DNA of 64,000 bases from SYIM01 sp039800325 (GTDB lineage Bacteria; Pseudomonadota; Gammaproteobacteria; Burkholderiales; Burkholderiaceae_E): contig JBDLQY010000124.1 of assembly GCA_039800325.1 (NCBI GenBank), positions 83,243 through 147,242 of the forward strand, given 5' to 3'. Positions within the stretch are counted from its first letter, which is position 1. Each line of letters begins with the position of its first letter. Of this stretch, positions 8,195 to 16,578 are shown in pieces. Below the pieces are notes generated by a model. It saw only the letters and a list, made by a program, of their open reading frames with translations, made no database searches and had not been told where the DNA came from. Both the position numbers and the translations under genes were made by a program.

Positions 8195-8974
8195 ATGGAT
8201 CTTGGCATCGCAGGTAAATGGGCAATAGTTTGCGCTTCAAGCAAGGGCCTGGGCTACGGCTGCGCTATTTCGCTGGCACGCGAGGGCGTTAATCTGGTCA
8301 TGAATGCCCGTACGGCCGATACGCTCGAACAGGCAGCAGCACGTGTACGCGCCGAAACCAGCGTGCAGGTGCGTACGGTTGCCTGCGATATCACCACGGC
8401 TGCAGGTCGCGCCGAGGTTCTGGCAGCCTGCCCCCAGGTGGATATTCTGGTTAACAACGCGGGCGGACCGCCCCCCGGCGATTTCCGTGACTGGGGCCGA
8501 GACGACTGGATTAAAGCCCTGGACGGGAATATGTTGACGCCGATTGAGCTGATCAAGGCGGTCGTTGACGGCATGATCGCGCGAGGCTTCGGGCGAATCG
8601 TTAACATCACTTCAAGTTCTGTTAAGGCGCCCATTGATGTACTGGGGCTTTCCAATGGTGCCCGCTCAGGACTGACGGGTTTCGTTGCAGGCGTGGCGCG
8701 TACCACCGTCAAACACAATGTCACTATCAATAATTTGCTACCCGGCGTGTTCGATACCGATCGCATTCAAGCTACCCTGGACAGCATGGCCAAGAAGATG
8801 AATGTGTCCAAGGAAGAGGCCATGAAACGCCGTGTGGCGGCCATTCCGGCTGGGCGCATGGGTACGCCCATGGAATTCGGTCAGGCATGCGCCTATCTGT
8901 GCAGCATGCAGGCCGCGTACGTCACCGGGCAGAATTTTCTGATTGATGGCGGTGCTTACCCCGGCACCTATTAA
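8195..8974 (+). CDS. SDR-family NAD(P)-dependent oxidoreductase
   Basis: 259 residues from the second of two adjacent ATGs (8192 and 8195); the second is better spaced from GGAGG at 8186-8190 and gives the usual MDLGIAGKWA start. Classical short-chain dehydrogenase: dinucleotide motif CASSKGLGYG (TGxxxGxG type with a Cys at the first position), NNAGG, and the Ser-Tyr/Lys region. The usual active-site YxxxK is not obvious: the segment after ITSSSVKAPIDVLGLS reads SNGARSGLTGF, so Tyr and Lys appear replaced by Asn and Ser. This matches an SDR subgroup with VLGLSNGARSGLTGF and makes a 3-oxoacyl-ACP reductase role doubtful. C-terminus FLIDGGAYPGTY is standard. Confidence 0.8.
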   Translation: MDLGIAGKWAIVCASSKGLGYGCAISLAREGVNLVMNARTADTLEQAAARVRAETSVQVRTVACDITTAAGRAEVLAACPQVDILVNNAGGPPPGDFRDWGRDDWIKALDGNMLTPIELIKAVVDGMIARGFGRIVNITSSSVKAPIDVLGLSNGARSGLTGFVAGVARTTVKHNVTINNLLPGVFDTDRIQATLDSMAKKMNVSKEEAMKRRVAAIPAGRMGTPMEFGQACAYLCSMQAAYVTGQNFLIDGGAYPGTY

Positions 8975-10271
8975 GCGGTCGGTGGCTCTTGCGTCAGTGC
9001 TTGCCCGCGCACTTGCGGCAGTACTGATCGGACTGCTTTCGCCTCAGGCCCTGAGCCAGGAACGCCGAGCGCCCCTGATTGTCCTGAGTTCATTGCCTGA
9101 GGTGCTGGCACGCCAGCAGATCACGGCTTTTGAGCGGTCGCAGCCCGGGGTGCGTGTCGATCTGCTAACCGTGCCGGCTGCACAGTTTGCTCAGCGTATT
9201 CGCGACCGACAGGCGGGCGGCGAGCGTGTTGATGTCGTCATCAGCGCAACGCCCCAGGCGCTGGATGGACTGGTGCGCGAGGGTCTTCTGCAGGTACTTG
9301 ATGTCTCTGCATCGCAGTCGGGCGAGCGCACTGCGGCCCGAGCGGCTTCGGGGGCTGTTGAGGGCTTGTCCGATGCTGGACCCGCCTTGGTCACGCGGGT
9401 TCAACTCCCCTTGAGATTCGTACTGCAGTTCGACTCTCGTCCCGAGAGTGGGGTCGCAACCAGTGCAGCCTGGAGCTGGTGGGCTTTGGCCGAAGCGTCA
9501 ATGCGCGGCAAGCTTGCCGTGGGCGCAGTGCAGCCGCCTGAAGCATTCGCGCTGCTGGCTGGCGTGGCGCTTCAGGCCCAGGCCTGGCAGCCGGGCTGGC
9601 GCTGGCTGGCGCAGTTTGCCGGTAATGCTCAGCCGGCAGGTGAGGCGAATCGCGCGGGATCGGGTACAGGCTTAAGCCTGGTGCTGCTGCCGCTGGGTTC
9701 CAGCATGAGTGAAACCGCGCTGCCCGTGTTGACGGTCACCGTCCCGGCAAGGCTGGGTGTAGTGGCGGGATCGCGTGACATGCGTATGGCGCAGCGCTTC
9801 ACGCGCTTTCTCACCGCCCAGATGCTGCTGGAGCGACAAGAAGGCTTGGCGCGCGCAGGGGGTGCCGGCTCTCTTGCGCACCGCCATGATTACCTCAATA
9901 TCGACGGTGGGCAGCTCGAGGGTCGGCATTCAGTGATCGCTTCGCTGGTTGAGCAAACTCTTCTTACACCGCAGTTGCAGCTGCGGCGGGTTCTTGAGCG
10001 TCTGGACGAGGCGGCCGCGCGCGCCCAGAGCCGCGGTGATCGCGAGCTCGTTCGCTCTGTCGATGCCGTACGTGAGCGCGTGCTGCGGCCCTTATTGGCT
10101 GAGTCTGACTTAAAGCTTGCGCCGGTCCTCGAGGCGTTTGGCGAGGGTCTGACAGATACGGTACGGCGAGCCCGAATTGAGGCGCTTGAAGCGCAGTGGC
10201 GAGAAAGCGCCCGAAGTCGTATCGCCGAGGCCGAGCGTGAAACTGCCGAGCTGATCGCACGCGCGCGCTAA
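8946..10271 (+). CDS. Orphan extracellular solute-binding protein (Fe/2-aminoethylphosphonate ABC type)
   Basis: 441 residues; the start overlaps the end of the SDR gene by 29 nt. N-terminal signal region LASVLARALAAVLIGLLSPQALSQ, then a type II periplasmic binding fold (LIVLSSLPEVLARQQITAFERSQPGVRVDLL; RVDVVISATPQALDGLVREGLL). The last 150 residues are an alpha-helical, Arg/Glu/Ala-rich extension (LEALEAQWRESARSRIAEAERETAELIARAR) that resembles the C-terminus of the binding protein at 24227-25594, so the two are likely paralogues. No permease or ATPase gene is adjacent. It may deliver substrate to the importer at 21301-24149 or have become a sensor; both are inference. Confidence 0.7.
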   Translation: MAVLTPAPIKRSVALASVLARALAAVLIGLLSPQALSQERRAPLIVLSSLPEVLARQQITAFERSQPGVRVDLLTVPAAQFAQRIRDRQAGGERVDVVISATPQALDGLVREGLLQVLDVSASQSGERTAARAASGAVEGLSDAGPALVTRVQLPLRFVLQFDSRPESGVATSAAWSWWALAEASMRGKLAVGAVQPPEAFALLAGVALQAQAWQPGWRWLAQFAGNAQPAGEANRAGSGTGLSLVLLPLGSSMSETALPVLTVTVPARLGVVAGSRDMRMAQRFTRFLTAQMLLERQEGLARAGGAGSLAHRHDYLNIDGGQLEGRHSVIASLVEQTLLTPQLQLRRVLERLDEAAARAQSRGDRELVRSVDAVRERVLRPLLAESDLKLAPVLEAFGEGLTDTVRRARIEALEAQWRESARSRIAEAERETAELIARAR

Positions 10272-10328
10272 TCGGGCATCAATCCCACTGACGACCGCTT
10301 CGGCACGCCTCGAAACCCGGCTGGCGAT

Positions 10329-10350
10329 GGCCCGCCCAGAAACGCGGGCC
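10329..10350. terminator. Stem-loop after the orphan binding-protein gene
   Basis: Perfect 7-bp inverted repeat GGCCCGC (10329-10335) / GCGGGCC (10344-10350) with an 8-nt loop, 58 nt after the stop. No T-run follows, so it is a weak terminator candidate. The rest of 10272-10537 holds nothing else I can recognise. Confidence 0.35.
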
Positions 10351-10537
10351 GACGGTGCATTACAGAACCGTAGCCGCGATGACCGGTCTCAGAACGCCGA
10401 AAGAGCATGTGCGTTACACCGCCGTACGCTTTACACCGTTGTGCCTTATGCCAAGACCGGTCGCCGCGCCTGGCTCACGCCATGAGCCTCGAGCTGTGCA
10501 CACTGAGTGCCTCGCGTCATAACCCGAGAGGCACATC

Positions 10538-10660
10538 ATGCTCAAGACATTCACCCCACAACCCCGCCCCGTCAGCCTGCTTCACCGGCTGTTAGCGTCT
10601 GACGGCATCGTCCTCATCGCCTGCATCGTGGCCATTCCGACAGCTTTGTGGTTTGCCTAG
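10538..10660 (+). CDS. Small single-span membrane protein, 40 residues
   Basis: ATG at 10538 with a good ribosome site GAGAGG (10526-10531) six bases upstream; stop TAG at 10658-10660. The product starts MLKTFTPQPRPVSLLHRLLA and then has one hydrophobic helix (IVLIACIVAIPTALWFA), ending at the stop. Positive and proline-rich N-terminus followed by a C-terminal span suggests an Nin tail-anchored protein. It ends 10 nt from the convergent aminotransferase stop. No function can be assigned; the evidence is start context plus hydrophobic pattern. Confidence 0.5.
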   Translation: MLKTFTPQPRPVSLLHRLLASDGIVLIACIVAIPTALWFA

Positions 10661-10670
10661 CGCCGGGCAA

Positions 10671-11822
10671 TTACGAGCGCAGCTCGATCAGCGCGTCTGC
10701 CAGGGTCATCAAGTCTTCGACGTTGTTGTAAACATGCGGCGATACCCGCAGGCTTGATCCGCGCACCGACACCTGAATATTCCGGGCGGCCAGTGCCGCG
10801 CGTACGGTTTCGGGCGAGCCCACGCCGTTCAGGCCAACGCCAAACAGATTGGCTGCCCGAGCATGCTCGTCGGCAATATCAAAGCCCGCCTCGCGCAGAC
10901 GCTGCACAAAAGGGCGCTCAATCGTCAGCAGATAGTCTCTAATGCGCTGGGGCTGCCAGTCGGTCAGAAGCTGGCAGGAGGCCTCCAGCATCGCAATCAA
11001 CACAGGATTAGCGCGAAGGCTGCTGTCATAACGGCGCGCTCCGTCCGCATAGTCGTCGGCGTAATCGGTAAGGGTGGCAAAGTTGCGGCTGCCCGCGCGC
11101 ATCAGCCAACCGTCTTCAAGCGGCGAACCGTCCAGCAATCGCTCACCCAGCACCATAAAACCTAGACCATAGTTGCACAGCATGGCCTTGTAGCTGTGAA
11201 CAATCAGCGCGTCGGGTTTTACCTGCTGCACGTCAAGCGGCATGGCACCCACGGTCTGCGTTGCGTCAATCACGAATATGGCGCCAACCGCCCGTGCGGC
11301 AACACCCAGGCGAACCAGATCAATCAGCCTTCCGTTGGTCCAGTGCGCCTGCTCAACCGCAACCAGCTGTGTACGGGCGTCGATGGCGTCAATCAGGGCG
11401 CCTGTCCAGTCGCTGTCATCAGGCGCGTCTACGGCACGCAGCTCAACGCCTTCGCGCCGCCATGCTCGCCAGGGGTGTACATTGCTTGGAAACTGCTCGG
11501 CCAGCAGCACGACGTTGCAGCCGGGTTGCGGCCGCAGGTTTTTGGCGATGATGGCGGTGCCATACGATGTGGTGGGAATCAGGGCCACCCGTTCCGGGTT
11601 GGCGTTGACAAGCCCTGCGCAAAGACGGCGTACCCGTTCGGCCGGTTCAAAAAAATCATCGGGTGTCAGACTCGATGGAACGGCACGGCGCAGCAAAGCC
11701 TGGGTACCGGCCGCCTGCGTTGCCTTGGGCAAAGGACCCATGTAGGCGCTGTTGAGATAGGTTAGCCCTGCCGGAAGGCTGAACTGATCGCGCTGACAGG
11801 TAAGCGGCTCGAACGAGATCAT
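10671..11822 (-). CDS. Class V aminotransferase family (PLP) protein
   Basis: 383 residues from ATG 11822; this start avoids overlap with purU (ends 11839) and gives the usual beginning MISFEPLTCQRDQFSLPAG-LTYLNSAYMGP. PLP-fold type I: FVIDATQTVGAMPLDV carries the Asp and Gln that contact PLP, and the lysine in VHSYKAMLCNYG is the likely Schiff-base residue. The family includes cysteine desulfurases, isopenicillin-N epimerase-like enzymes and aminoethylphosphonate transaminase; this one resembles the epimerase-like/unknown group. It is the last gene of the region A operon, so it probably acts on an amino-bearing intermediate of that pathway. Substrate unknown. Confidence 0.8.
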   Translation of the reverse strand: MISFEPLTCQRDQFSLPAGLTYLNSAYMGPLPKATQAAGTQALLRRAVPSSLTPDDFFEPAERVRRLCAGLVNANPERVALIPTTSYGTAIIAKNLRPQPGCNVVLLAEQFPSNVHPWRAWRREGVELRAVDAPDDSDWTGALIDAIDARTQLVAVEQAHWTNGRLIDLVRLGVAARAVGAIFVIDATQTVGAMPLDVQQVKPDALIVHSYKAMLCNYGLGFMVLGERLLDGSPLEDGWLMRAGSRNFATLTDYADDYADGARRYDSSLRANPVLIAMLEASCQLLTDWQPQRIRDYLLTIERPFVQRLREAGFDIADEHARAANLFGVGLNGVGSPETVRAALAARNIQVSVRGSSLRVSPHVYNNVEDLMTLADALIELRS

Positions 11823-11838
11823 GATCAAGCGGGCGAGG

Positions 11839-12693
11839 TCATCGAAAGACGACGGTCTTTCCGCCATTGAGCAGCACGCGCTGGTCTGCATGCCAACCCA
11901 CCGCGCGTGCCAGCACTACGCTTTCAACGTCGCGACCCATGGCGGTCAGTTGGTCGACGCTACGGGTATGGTCAACGCGTACCGCATCCTGCTCGATGAT
12001 AGGACCCTCATCCAAGTCAGTGGTGACGTAATGTGCTGTCGCGCCAATCAGTTTTACACCGCGGTCGTGGGCCTGCTGATAGGGGCGCGCACCCTTGAAG
12101 CTGGGCAGAAATGAATGATGAATATTGATGGCGCGCCCCTCAAGCTTGGCGCACAGATCTTCTGACAGTACCTGCATGTAGCGCGCCAGCACAACCAGTT
12201 CAACGTTTTCGTTTTTTACAATCTCCATCAGTCGCGCCTCTGCCTGAGGCTTGGTATCGGCGCTGACCGGGATGTGATGAAACGGGATGTCGTAGCTTGC
12301 GGCCATCTGATAAAAGTCGCGGTGATTGGACACGATGGCGCAGATATCGACGGGTAACAGCCCACTGCGCCAGCGAAACAGCAGATCGTTCAGACAATGC
12401 CCCAGCTTGGACACCATGATCAGCGTACGCATGCGTCGTGCCTTGCTGACAATGCGCCAGCGCATCTCAAAACGCCCGCCCACGCTGGCGAAGTCCTGCT
12501 GCAGTTGCTCGGCGCTGACATCGGTCGACTGCACGTCAAACTCAACCCGCATGAAAAATAGGCCGGTGTGCACATCGCCATATTGGGCCGCTTCAACAAT
12601 ATTGCCGCCGCGCTCGAGCAAAAAACCAGACACCGAATGAACGATTCCGGCGCGATCGGGACAGGACAGCGTGAGAATGAAACTATTGCTCAT
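11839..12693 (-). CDS. purU: Formyltetrahydrofolate deformylase PurU
   Basis: 284 residues, the usual length. Hydrolyses 10-formyl-THF to formate and THF in the cytoplasm. N-terminal ACT domain (FILTLSCPDRAGIVHSVSGFLLERGGNI) and C-terminal formyltransferase-like domain with catalytic Asn-His in INIHHSFLPSF and the Asp in TTDLDEGPII. Start at ATG 12693, which overlaps the upstream ICL-family gene by 11 nt. Placement inside a catabolic operon, rather than with purine genes, suggests it disposes of folate-bound one-carbon units made by the pathway, as purU does in sarcosine and methylated-amine operons; this is inference. Confidence 0.92.
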   Translation of the reverse strand: MSNSFILTLSCPDRAGIVHSVSGFLLERGGNIVEAAQYGDVHTGLFFMRVEFDVQSTDVSAEQLQQDFASVGGRFEMRWRIVSKARRMRTLIMVSKLGHCLNDLLFRWRSGLLPVDICAIVSNHRDFYQMAASYDIPFHHIPVSADTKPQAEARLMEIVKNENVELVVLARYMQVLSEDLCAKLEGRAINIHHSFLPSFKGARPYQQAHDRGVKLIGATAHYVTTDLDEGPIIEQDAVRVDHTRSVDQLTAMGRDVESVVLARAVGWHADQRVLLNGGKTVVFR

Positions 12694-13597
12694 GGATGAG
12701 ACCTGATGAAGAACCCGCAGTGAACACACGGTTGGCCTGAGCGTAGGGCATGCTGTTGGTCTGGTACTGCTGATAGCTGCCTGTCTGTTGCAGTTCGTCT
12801 GCGATTCGACGCGTGAGTGCAAGCGCTGCGCGCACGGGGCCAGAGCCCTGCGAGACCCGACGCACGCCAAGGGCTGCAAGCTCAGGGATCGTTGGGCAGC
12901 CCGGCATGGCCAAAATATTAAGAGGAGCGGCGATACCTGCTGCCAGAGTGCCGATAAGCTGCCCGGCGATTGCTCCTGGCACAAAGATGCCGTCTGCACC
13001 GGCTGTCAGATAGGCACGCGCGCGTTTGAGCGTCTCGTGCAACCGCTCGGCTTCATCCCAAAGACCCAGCCAATAACCGTCGGTGCGGGCATTGATAAAC
13101 AGATCGATACCTGCCCGTTGAGATGCCGATCGCATGGCACGAATCTTTTCGACCTGCAGGTCGAGATCGAGCAGCGTGTCTGCGCCCAGAATGCCGCCCG
13201 GTGCGTCTTCGATGTTGATGCCAATCGCCCCGGTTTCGAGCAATGCCGATACCGTTTCGGCGACCGTATCGGGGGTGTGACCAAAACCCGATTCCATATC
13301 GGCACTGACGGGGATGCCGACGCGGTCGACGATGCATTTGACCGCAGCCAGCATGCGCTCGCGGCCGATCTGTTCGCCGTCGGGTAAGCCCTCGCTATAA
13401 GCGATGCCAGCGCTTGAGGTGCCCAACGCAGAAAAGCCGGCCTGCTCAAAGATCACGGCACTGGGAACATCCCAGACGCTGCCGATGACAAAAATACCGG
13501 GTCCCTGATGCAGCGCCCGAAATCGGGCGGCATGCTCGCGCTGCCGCTCAATTTGCCGCGGGTGTGCCTGCGCCGAGGCGGGTGGTGGGTGCGGCAA
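12683..13597 (-). CDS. Isocitrate lyase / PEP mutase family lyase
   Basis: 304 residues. Alpha/beta barrel of the ICL/PEPM superfamily, which cleaves or forms C-C and P-C bonds of 2-oxo or 2-hydroxy acids. Seen: FVIGSVWDVPSAVIFEQAG, Mg-site acidic residues in SADMESGFG and NIEDAPGG, and INARTDGYW. The KKCGH motif of true isocitrate lyase is absent, and the PEP mutase motif EDKxxPK is replaced by EDAPGG, so it is neither; the closest described relatives include oxaloacetate decarboxylase-like and 2,3-dimethylmalate lyase-like enzymes. The start is TTG at 13597, directly next to the PhyH stop (TAA at 13600-13598). It overlaps purU downstream. Confidence 0.8.
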   Translation of the reverse strand: MPHPPPASAQAHPRQIERQREHAARFRALHQGPGIFVIGSVWDVPSAVIFEQAGFSALGTSSAGIAYSEGLPDGEQIGRERMLAAVKCIVDRVGIPVSADMESGFGHTPDTVAETVSALLETGAIGINIEDAPGGILGADTLLDLDLQVEKIRAMRSASQRAGIDLFINARTDGYWLGLWDEAERLHETLKRARAYLTAGADGIFVPGAIAGQLIGTLAAGIAAPLNILAMPGCPTIPELAALGVRRVSQGSGPVRAALALTRRIADELQQTGSYQQYQTNSMPYAQANRVFTAGSSSGLIHEQ

Positions 13598-14518
13598 TTA
13601 CATCGCACCCATGGCCGGCAGGGCGGTTTCCTCTTCCTTCTGCTGCAGGGCAAAGATGGACGAGTAACCGCCTGACCAGTCGGGCGGAATCAGACAGGGA
13701 CGCGGGTCATGATGGGCCCAGGCTGCACGTTTGCCGCGAATAATGGCCTGGTCATGCTTGGGTCGAATGGGATTGACGGTGTACGGAAATGCATCGGCCG
13801 AGGTGAGGGTGTAGAGCAGCAGAGGCCGCCCGGCATCGGACAGATTCTTGGGCGAGGCATGCAGCATACGGCAGTTGTGCAGGGTTAAAGAGCCGGCGGG
13901 CCCTGGCAGCGCAACCGCCTTTTGCAGAGGCAGTCGGGCCACATCGGCATCGCTTAAGCATCCGGTCCAGCGGCCCTGCGCATCAAACTGGCTGAGTAGG
14001 GGTTCTATCTCTTCGTGACTGCGCGGCATCACCATCAGCGGACCGTTGTCCATGCCGCAGTCGTAAATGTAGGTACCGACCGTGAGCGGTGAGTAATTGG
14101 TATGCGGCCAGAAGCTGATGTCGTAGTGCCACTTCACCTCTTCGCCGCCGCGGGCCCATTTGAAATTAAGCTTTGAGTGGTGAAACTTGACGTCAGGTCC
14201 GACCAGATCGGCCACGATATCCGGCAGTATCGAATGATTGACGTAGTCCCAGTACACGGGGTGCTGCTCGACCGGATTGGACACACGTCTTAGTCGCGGC
14301 GCATCGGGGCGGTGCCCTGGCTCAAGATCGAAGACCTTGTCGGATTGGCTGATCGACCGAGAGCGCTCAACCATCTCGTCGGTGGCTGCGCGCAGTTTGG
14401 CCAACCAGGTGTCATCAATGACTTTCTCAAGCAGCAGATAACCCTCGGTGAAGTAAAACTCACGCTGCGACTGGCTGAGTACGCGAGGGGGAATTTCAAG
14501 AACCTGTTCCGGAGTCAT
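13598..14518 (-). CDS. PhyH-family Fe(II)/2-oxoglutarate dioxygenase (region A)
   Basis: 306 residues; phytanoyl-CoA dioxygenase fold. The iron triad is visible: His and Asp in VKWHYDISFWP and the distal His in CRMLHASPKN; the 2-oxoglutarate-binding Arg is likely in GRPLLLYTL. Other family marks are NGPLMVMPRSHEE and GPAGSLTLHN. Such enzymes hydroxylate a small acid, amino acid or CoA ester with release of CO2 and succinate. A ribosome site GGAG lies about 8 nt before the ATG. The gene follows the TRAP genes (gap 54 nt), so the substrate is probably what that transporter imports. Similar to the dioxygenase at 44415-45296. Confidence 0.85.
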   Translation of the reverse strand: MTPEQVLEIPPRVLSQSQREFYFTEGYLLLEKVIDDTWLAKLRAATDEMVERSRSISQSDKVFDLEPGHRPDAPRLRRVSNPVEQHPVYWDYVNHSILPDIVADLVGPDVKFHHSKLNFKWARGGEEVKWHYDISFWPHTNYSPLTVGTYIYDCGMDNGPLMVMPRSHEEIEPLLSQFDAQGRWTGCLSDADVARLPLQKAVALPGPAGSLTLHNCRMLHASPKNLSDAGRPLLLYTLTSADAFPYTVNPIRPKHDQAIIRGKRAAWAHHDPRPCLIPPDWSGGYSSIFALQQKEEETALPAMGAM

Positions 14519-14572
14519 AAGCGTATCTCCAACAAATAATCGGTGCTGATTACGGGCAGCGGGCAGCGCGCC

Positions 14573-15892
14573 TTATCGCAACTGCAGCATCTGCGTGGGC
14601 AGCCAGGTAACCAGCGAGGGTACCGCCATGGTGATCGCAAGGGTAACGACCTGCAGCAGGATGAAAGGCACGACGCCGCGATACATGTGCTGAATCGTGA
14701 TCTCGGCCGGCGCCACTGCCCGCAGGTAAAAAATGGCCGGCGCCATGGGCGGTGTCAGGTAGCTGGTCTGGATCATGATGAGGAACAGCACGCAGAACCA
14801 GACTGGATCAAAGCCCGCCATTTTCACCAGAGGCGTGAAGATAGGCACAAAGATCAGAACGATAGAGATCCAGTCCAGAAAGAAGCCCGCGATGAAAATA
14901 ATCAGCAGCATCAGCGCGAGCAGCGTCCAGGGTTCAAGCTTCATTTCGCCAATCATCTGGCTGGCGGTGTTGATGCCGCCCGCGCCGATGAAGACGCCGG
15001 TGAACAAAGTGCCGGCCAGCAGCACCGTCATGATCATGGCGGTGACCTTAAGCGTCTTGATAAGCGCCTCGTATAGCGCCGGCAGGCTAAAGGTTCCGTA
15101 CAGCAGGGTGAGCAGTACTGAGGCCAGTGCGCCAATGGCGGCGGCCTCAGTTGGGGACGCCCAGCCCAAGAGAATTGAACCCAGAACAGCAAAAATCAGC
15201 AGCACCGGCGGCACCAGATTGCGCGCGCTGATGGCAAGCTTTTGCGCAAAATTAGGATCATCCGGGCTGGGCGGTATGGCTGGTCCGAACGCTGGATTGA
15301 TCACACAGCGCACGAAAATGTAAACCAGATACAAACCTGCCATCACCAGACCCGGGAAGGTCATGCCGTAGAGAATATCGCCGACTGACAGGTCGGCCAG
15401 AGGCCCCATGACCACTGCAACCACCGAGGGCGGAATGATGGTACCCAACGAGCCCCCGGCGCAGATGGTGCCCGAGATCAGACCCTTGTCGTAGCCGTAG
15501 CGCAGCATGATCGGAATGGTGAGCAGACCCACGACCGATTCGGTGGCGCCAATGACGCCTGAGGAGGCGGCAAACAGAATGCACATGATGACGGTGGCAA
15601 GTGCCAGTCCGCCAGGTAGCCTGCGGGTCCAGATATGGATGGCTTCAAATAGGCGTTCGGCAATGCCTGAGCGCTCGAGCATGGCGCCCATAAACACGAA
15701 CAGCGGAACCGCGGCCAGCACAAAGTTGGACGACAGGTCGTCGATCTTTTCGATGAACTGAAAGACCACCCGATCACCGAACACCACCAGGCCGAACAGT
15801 ACTGCGGTGATCATCATGCAAAACGCGACCGGAAAGCCCAGGAACATCAGCACAAAGGCCACCGGCAGCATGTAGAAGGGGAGCATCTCCAT
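14573..15892 (-). CDS. dctM: TRAP transporter large permease, DctM type (region A)
   Basis: 439 residues, about 12 hydrophobic segments. DctM is the membrane component that moves substrate with a sodium gradient. Family marks: GFPVAFCMMITAV near the N-terminus, FVFMGAMLERSGIAERLFEA, ASSGVIGATESVVGL, CAGGSLGTIIPPSVV, FFLDWISIVLIFVPIF and QTSYLTPPMAPAIFYL. The start overlaps the small-subunit stop (ATGA at 15892-15889 region), so Q and M are coupled. Closest in style to the M subunit of region D, and like it paired with a TakP-like binding protein. Confidence 0.93.
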   Translation of the reverse strand: MEMLPFYMLPVAFVLMFLGFPVAFCMMITAVLFGLVVFGDRVVFQFIEKIDDLSSNFVLAAVPLFVFMGAMLERSGIAERLFEAIHIWTRRLPGGLALATVIMCILFAASSGVIGATESVVGLLTIPIMLRYGYDKGLISGTICAGGSLGTIIPPSVVAVVMGPLADLSVGDILYGMTFPGLVMAGLYLVYIFVRCVINPAFGPAIPPSPDDPNFAQKLAISARNLVPPVLLIFAVLGSILLGWASPTEAAAIGALASVLLTLLYGTFSLPALYEALIKTLKVTAMIMTVLLAGTLFTGVFIGAGGINTASQMIGEMKLEPWTLLALMLLIIFIAGFFLDWISIVLIFVPIFTPLVKMAGFDPVWFCVLFLIMIQTSYLTPPMAPAIFYLRAVAPAEITIQHMYRGVVPFILLQVVTLAITMAVPSLVTWLPTQMLQLR

Positions 15893-16401
15893 CAGCGGGC
15901 CTCCGGGGCGGGAGCCCTGAGTATGCGAATCAGTTTGAGCACCTCAGCGAAGACCTGAAGTGTCAGCAGCACGAAGGCAATGAAAAAGATCAGGCGAAAT
16001 GGCCAGACCTGAGCGTTGAAGGCCGAAGCACCAGTTCGCTCACCAGAGGCGTAGGCACTGGAGAAGTAACGGAACAAATAGATGGAAAGCCAGATGGTCA
16101 GGGGCAGCACCACCGAGTATCCGATAAGGTCAATAATCGCCCGCGTTCTGGCGGAAAACTTACCGCTGAACACATCGATGCGAATATGCTCGCCCGCGCG
16201 CAGCGTCAGCGCCATGCCCAGCAGGAAGTGTGCACCCGTGAGCATGAAACCGACTTCAAAGGCCCAAATGGTGGGCGAGCCAAATACATATCGGGATATG
16301 ACCTCATAACAGGTGGCCAAAACGAGAGGAATGAGCAGCATCGCGCCCGCGACGCCGACGCTATCGCTTGCGCGCTCGATGGCGCGCACCAGTGAGCTCA
16401 T
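15892..16401 (-). CDS. dctQ: TRAP transporter small permease, DctQ type (region A)
   Basis: 169 residues from ATG 16401, which has AGAGGAG just upstream; the frame is open further but without a ribosome site. Four hydrophobic spans; family marks RYVFGSPTIWAFEVGFMLTGAHFLLG and LRAGEHIRIDVFSGKFS. Forms the membrane complex with the large subunit, overlapping it by 4 nt. A 177-nt gap with strong stem-loops separates it from the binding-protein gene upstream. Confidence 0.92.
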   Translation of the reverse strand: MSSLVRAIERASDSVGVAGAMLLIPLVLATCYEVISRYVFGSPTIWAFEVGFMLTGAHFLLGMALTLRAGEHIRIDVFSGKFSARTRAIIDLIGYSVVLPLTIWLSIYLFRYFSSAYASGERTGASAFNAQVWPFRLIFFIAFVLLTLQVFAEVLKLIRILRAPAPEAR

Positions 16402-16464
16402 GCTCGGTTCTCCTCTGCCCCGTGGGTTCGAGTAAACGTTCGAGTGAGTTGTCGTGGTTTGCGG

Positions 16465-16531
16465 GGCCAGGGTGCAAGAAAACTCACGAGCACCCGATCG
16501 GGTGCAAGCACGGCTAGGCAATACCCTGGCC
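16465..16531 (-). promoter_or_regulatory. Nested inverted repeats between dctP and dctQ (region A)
   Basis: GGCCAGGGT (16465-16473) pairs perfectly with ACCCTGGCC (16523-16531), enclosing a perfect 16-bp palindrome, GCACCCGATCGGGTGC, at 16490-16505. Together with the hairpin at 16537-16565 this fills the dctP-dctQ gap. Likely an mRNA processing or stabilising structure that keeps binding-protein mRNA more abundant than the permease part; inference. Confidence 0.5.
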
Positions 16532-16536
16532 TCTAG

Positions 16537-16565
16537 GGATGCTCTCTGGTATGCAGAGAGCATCC
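16537..16565 (-). terminator. Strong stem-loop just after dctP (region A)
   Basis: An 11-bp perfect stem, GGATGCTCTCT (16537-16547) with AGAGAGCATCC (16555-16565), 7-nt loop, 13 nt after the dctP stop. No T-run on the minus strand, so more likely a 3'-end stabiliser or partial attenuator than a full terminator. Confidence 0.55.
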
Positions 16566-16578
16566 GCCACAACATTAA

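Noticed and set aside
10407..10595. 62-residue plus-strand frame
   Set aside because: Cys/His/Ser-rich, no ribosome site, and overlaps the better supported 40-residue frame at 10538-10660.
12694..12999. N-terminal extension of purU
   Set aside because: Lies wholly inside the ICL-family gene and precedes the normal PurU start MSNSFILTL.
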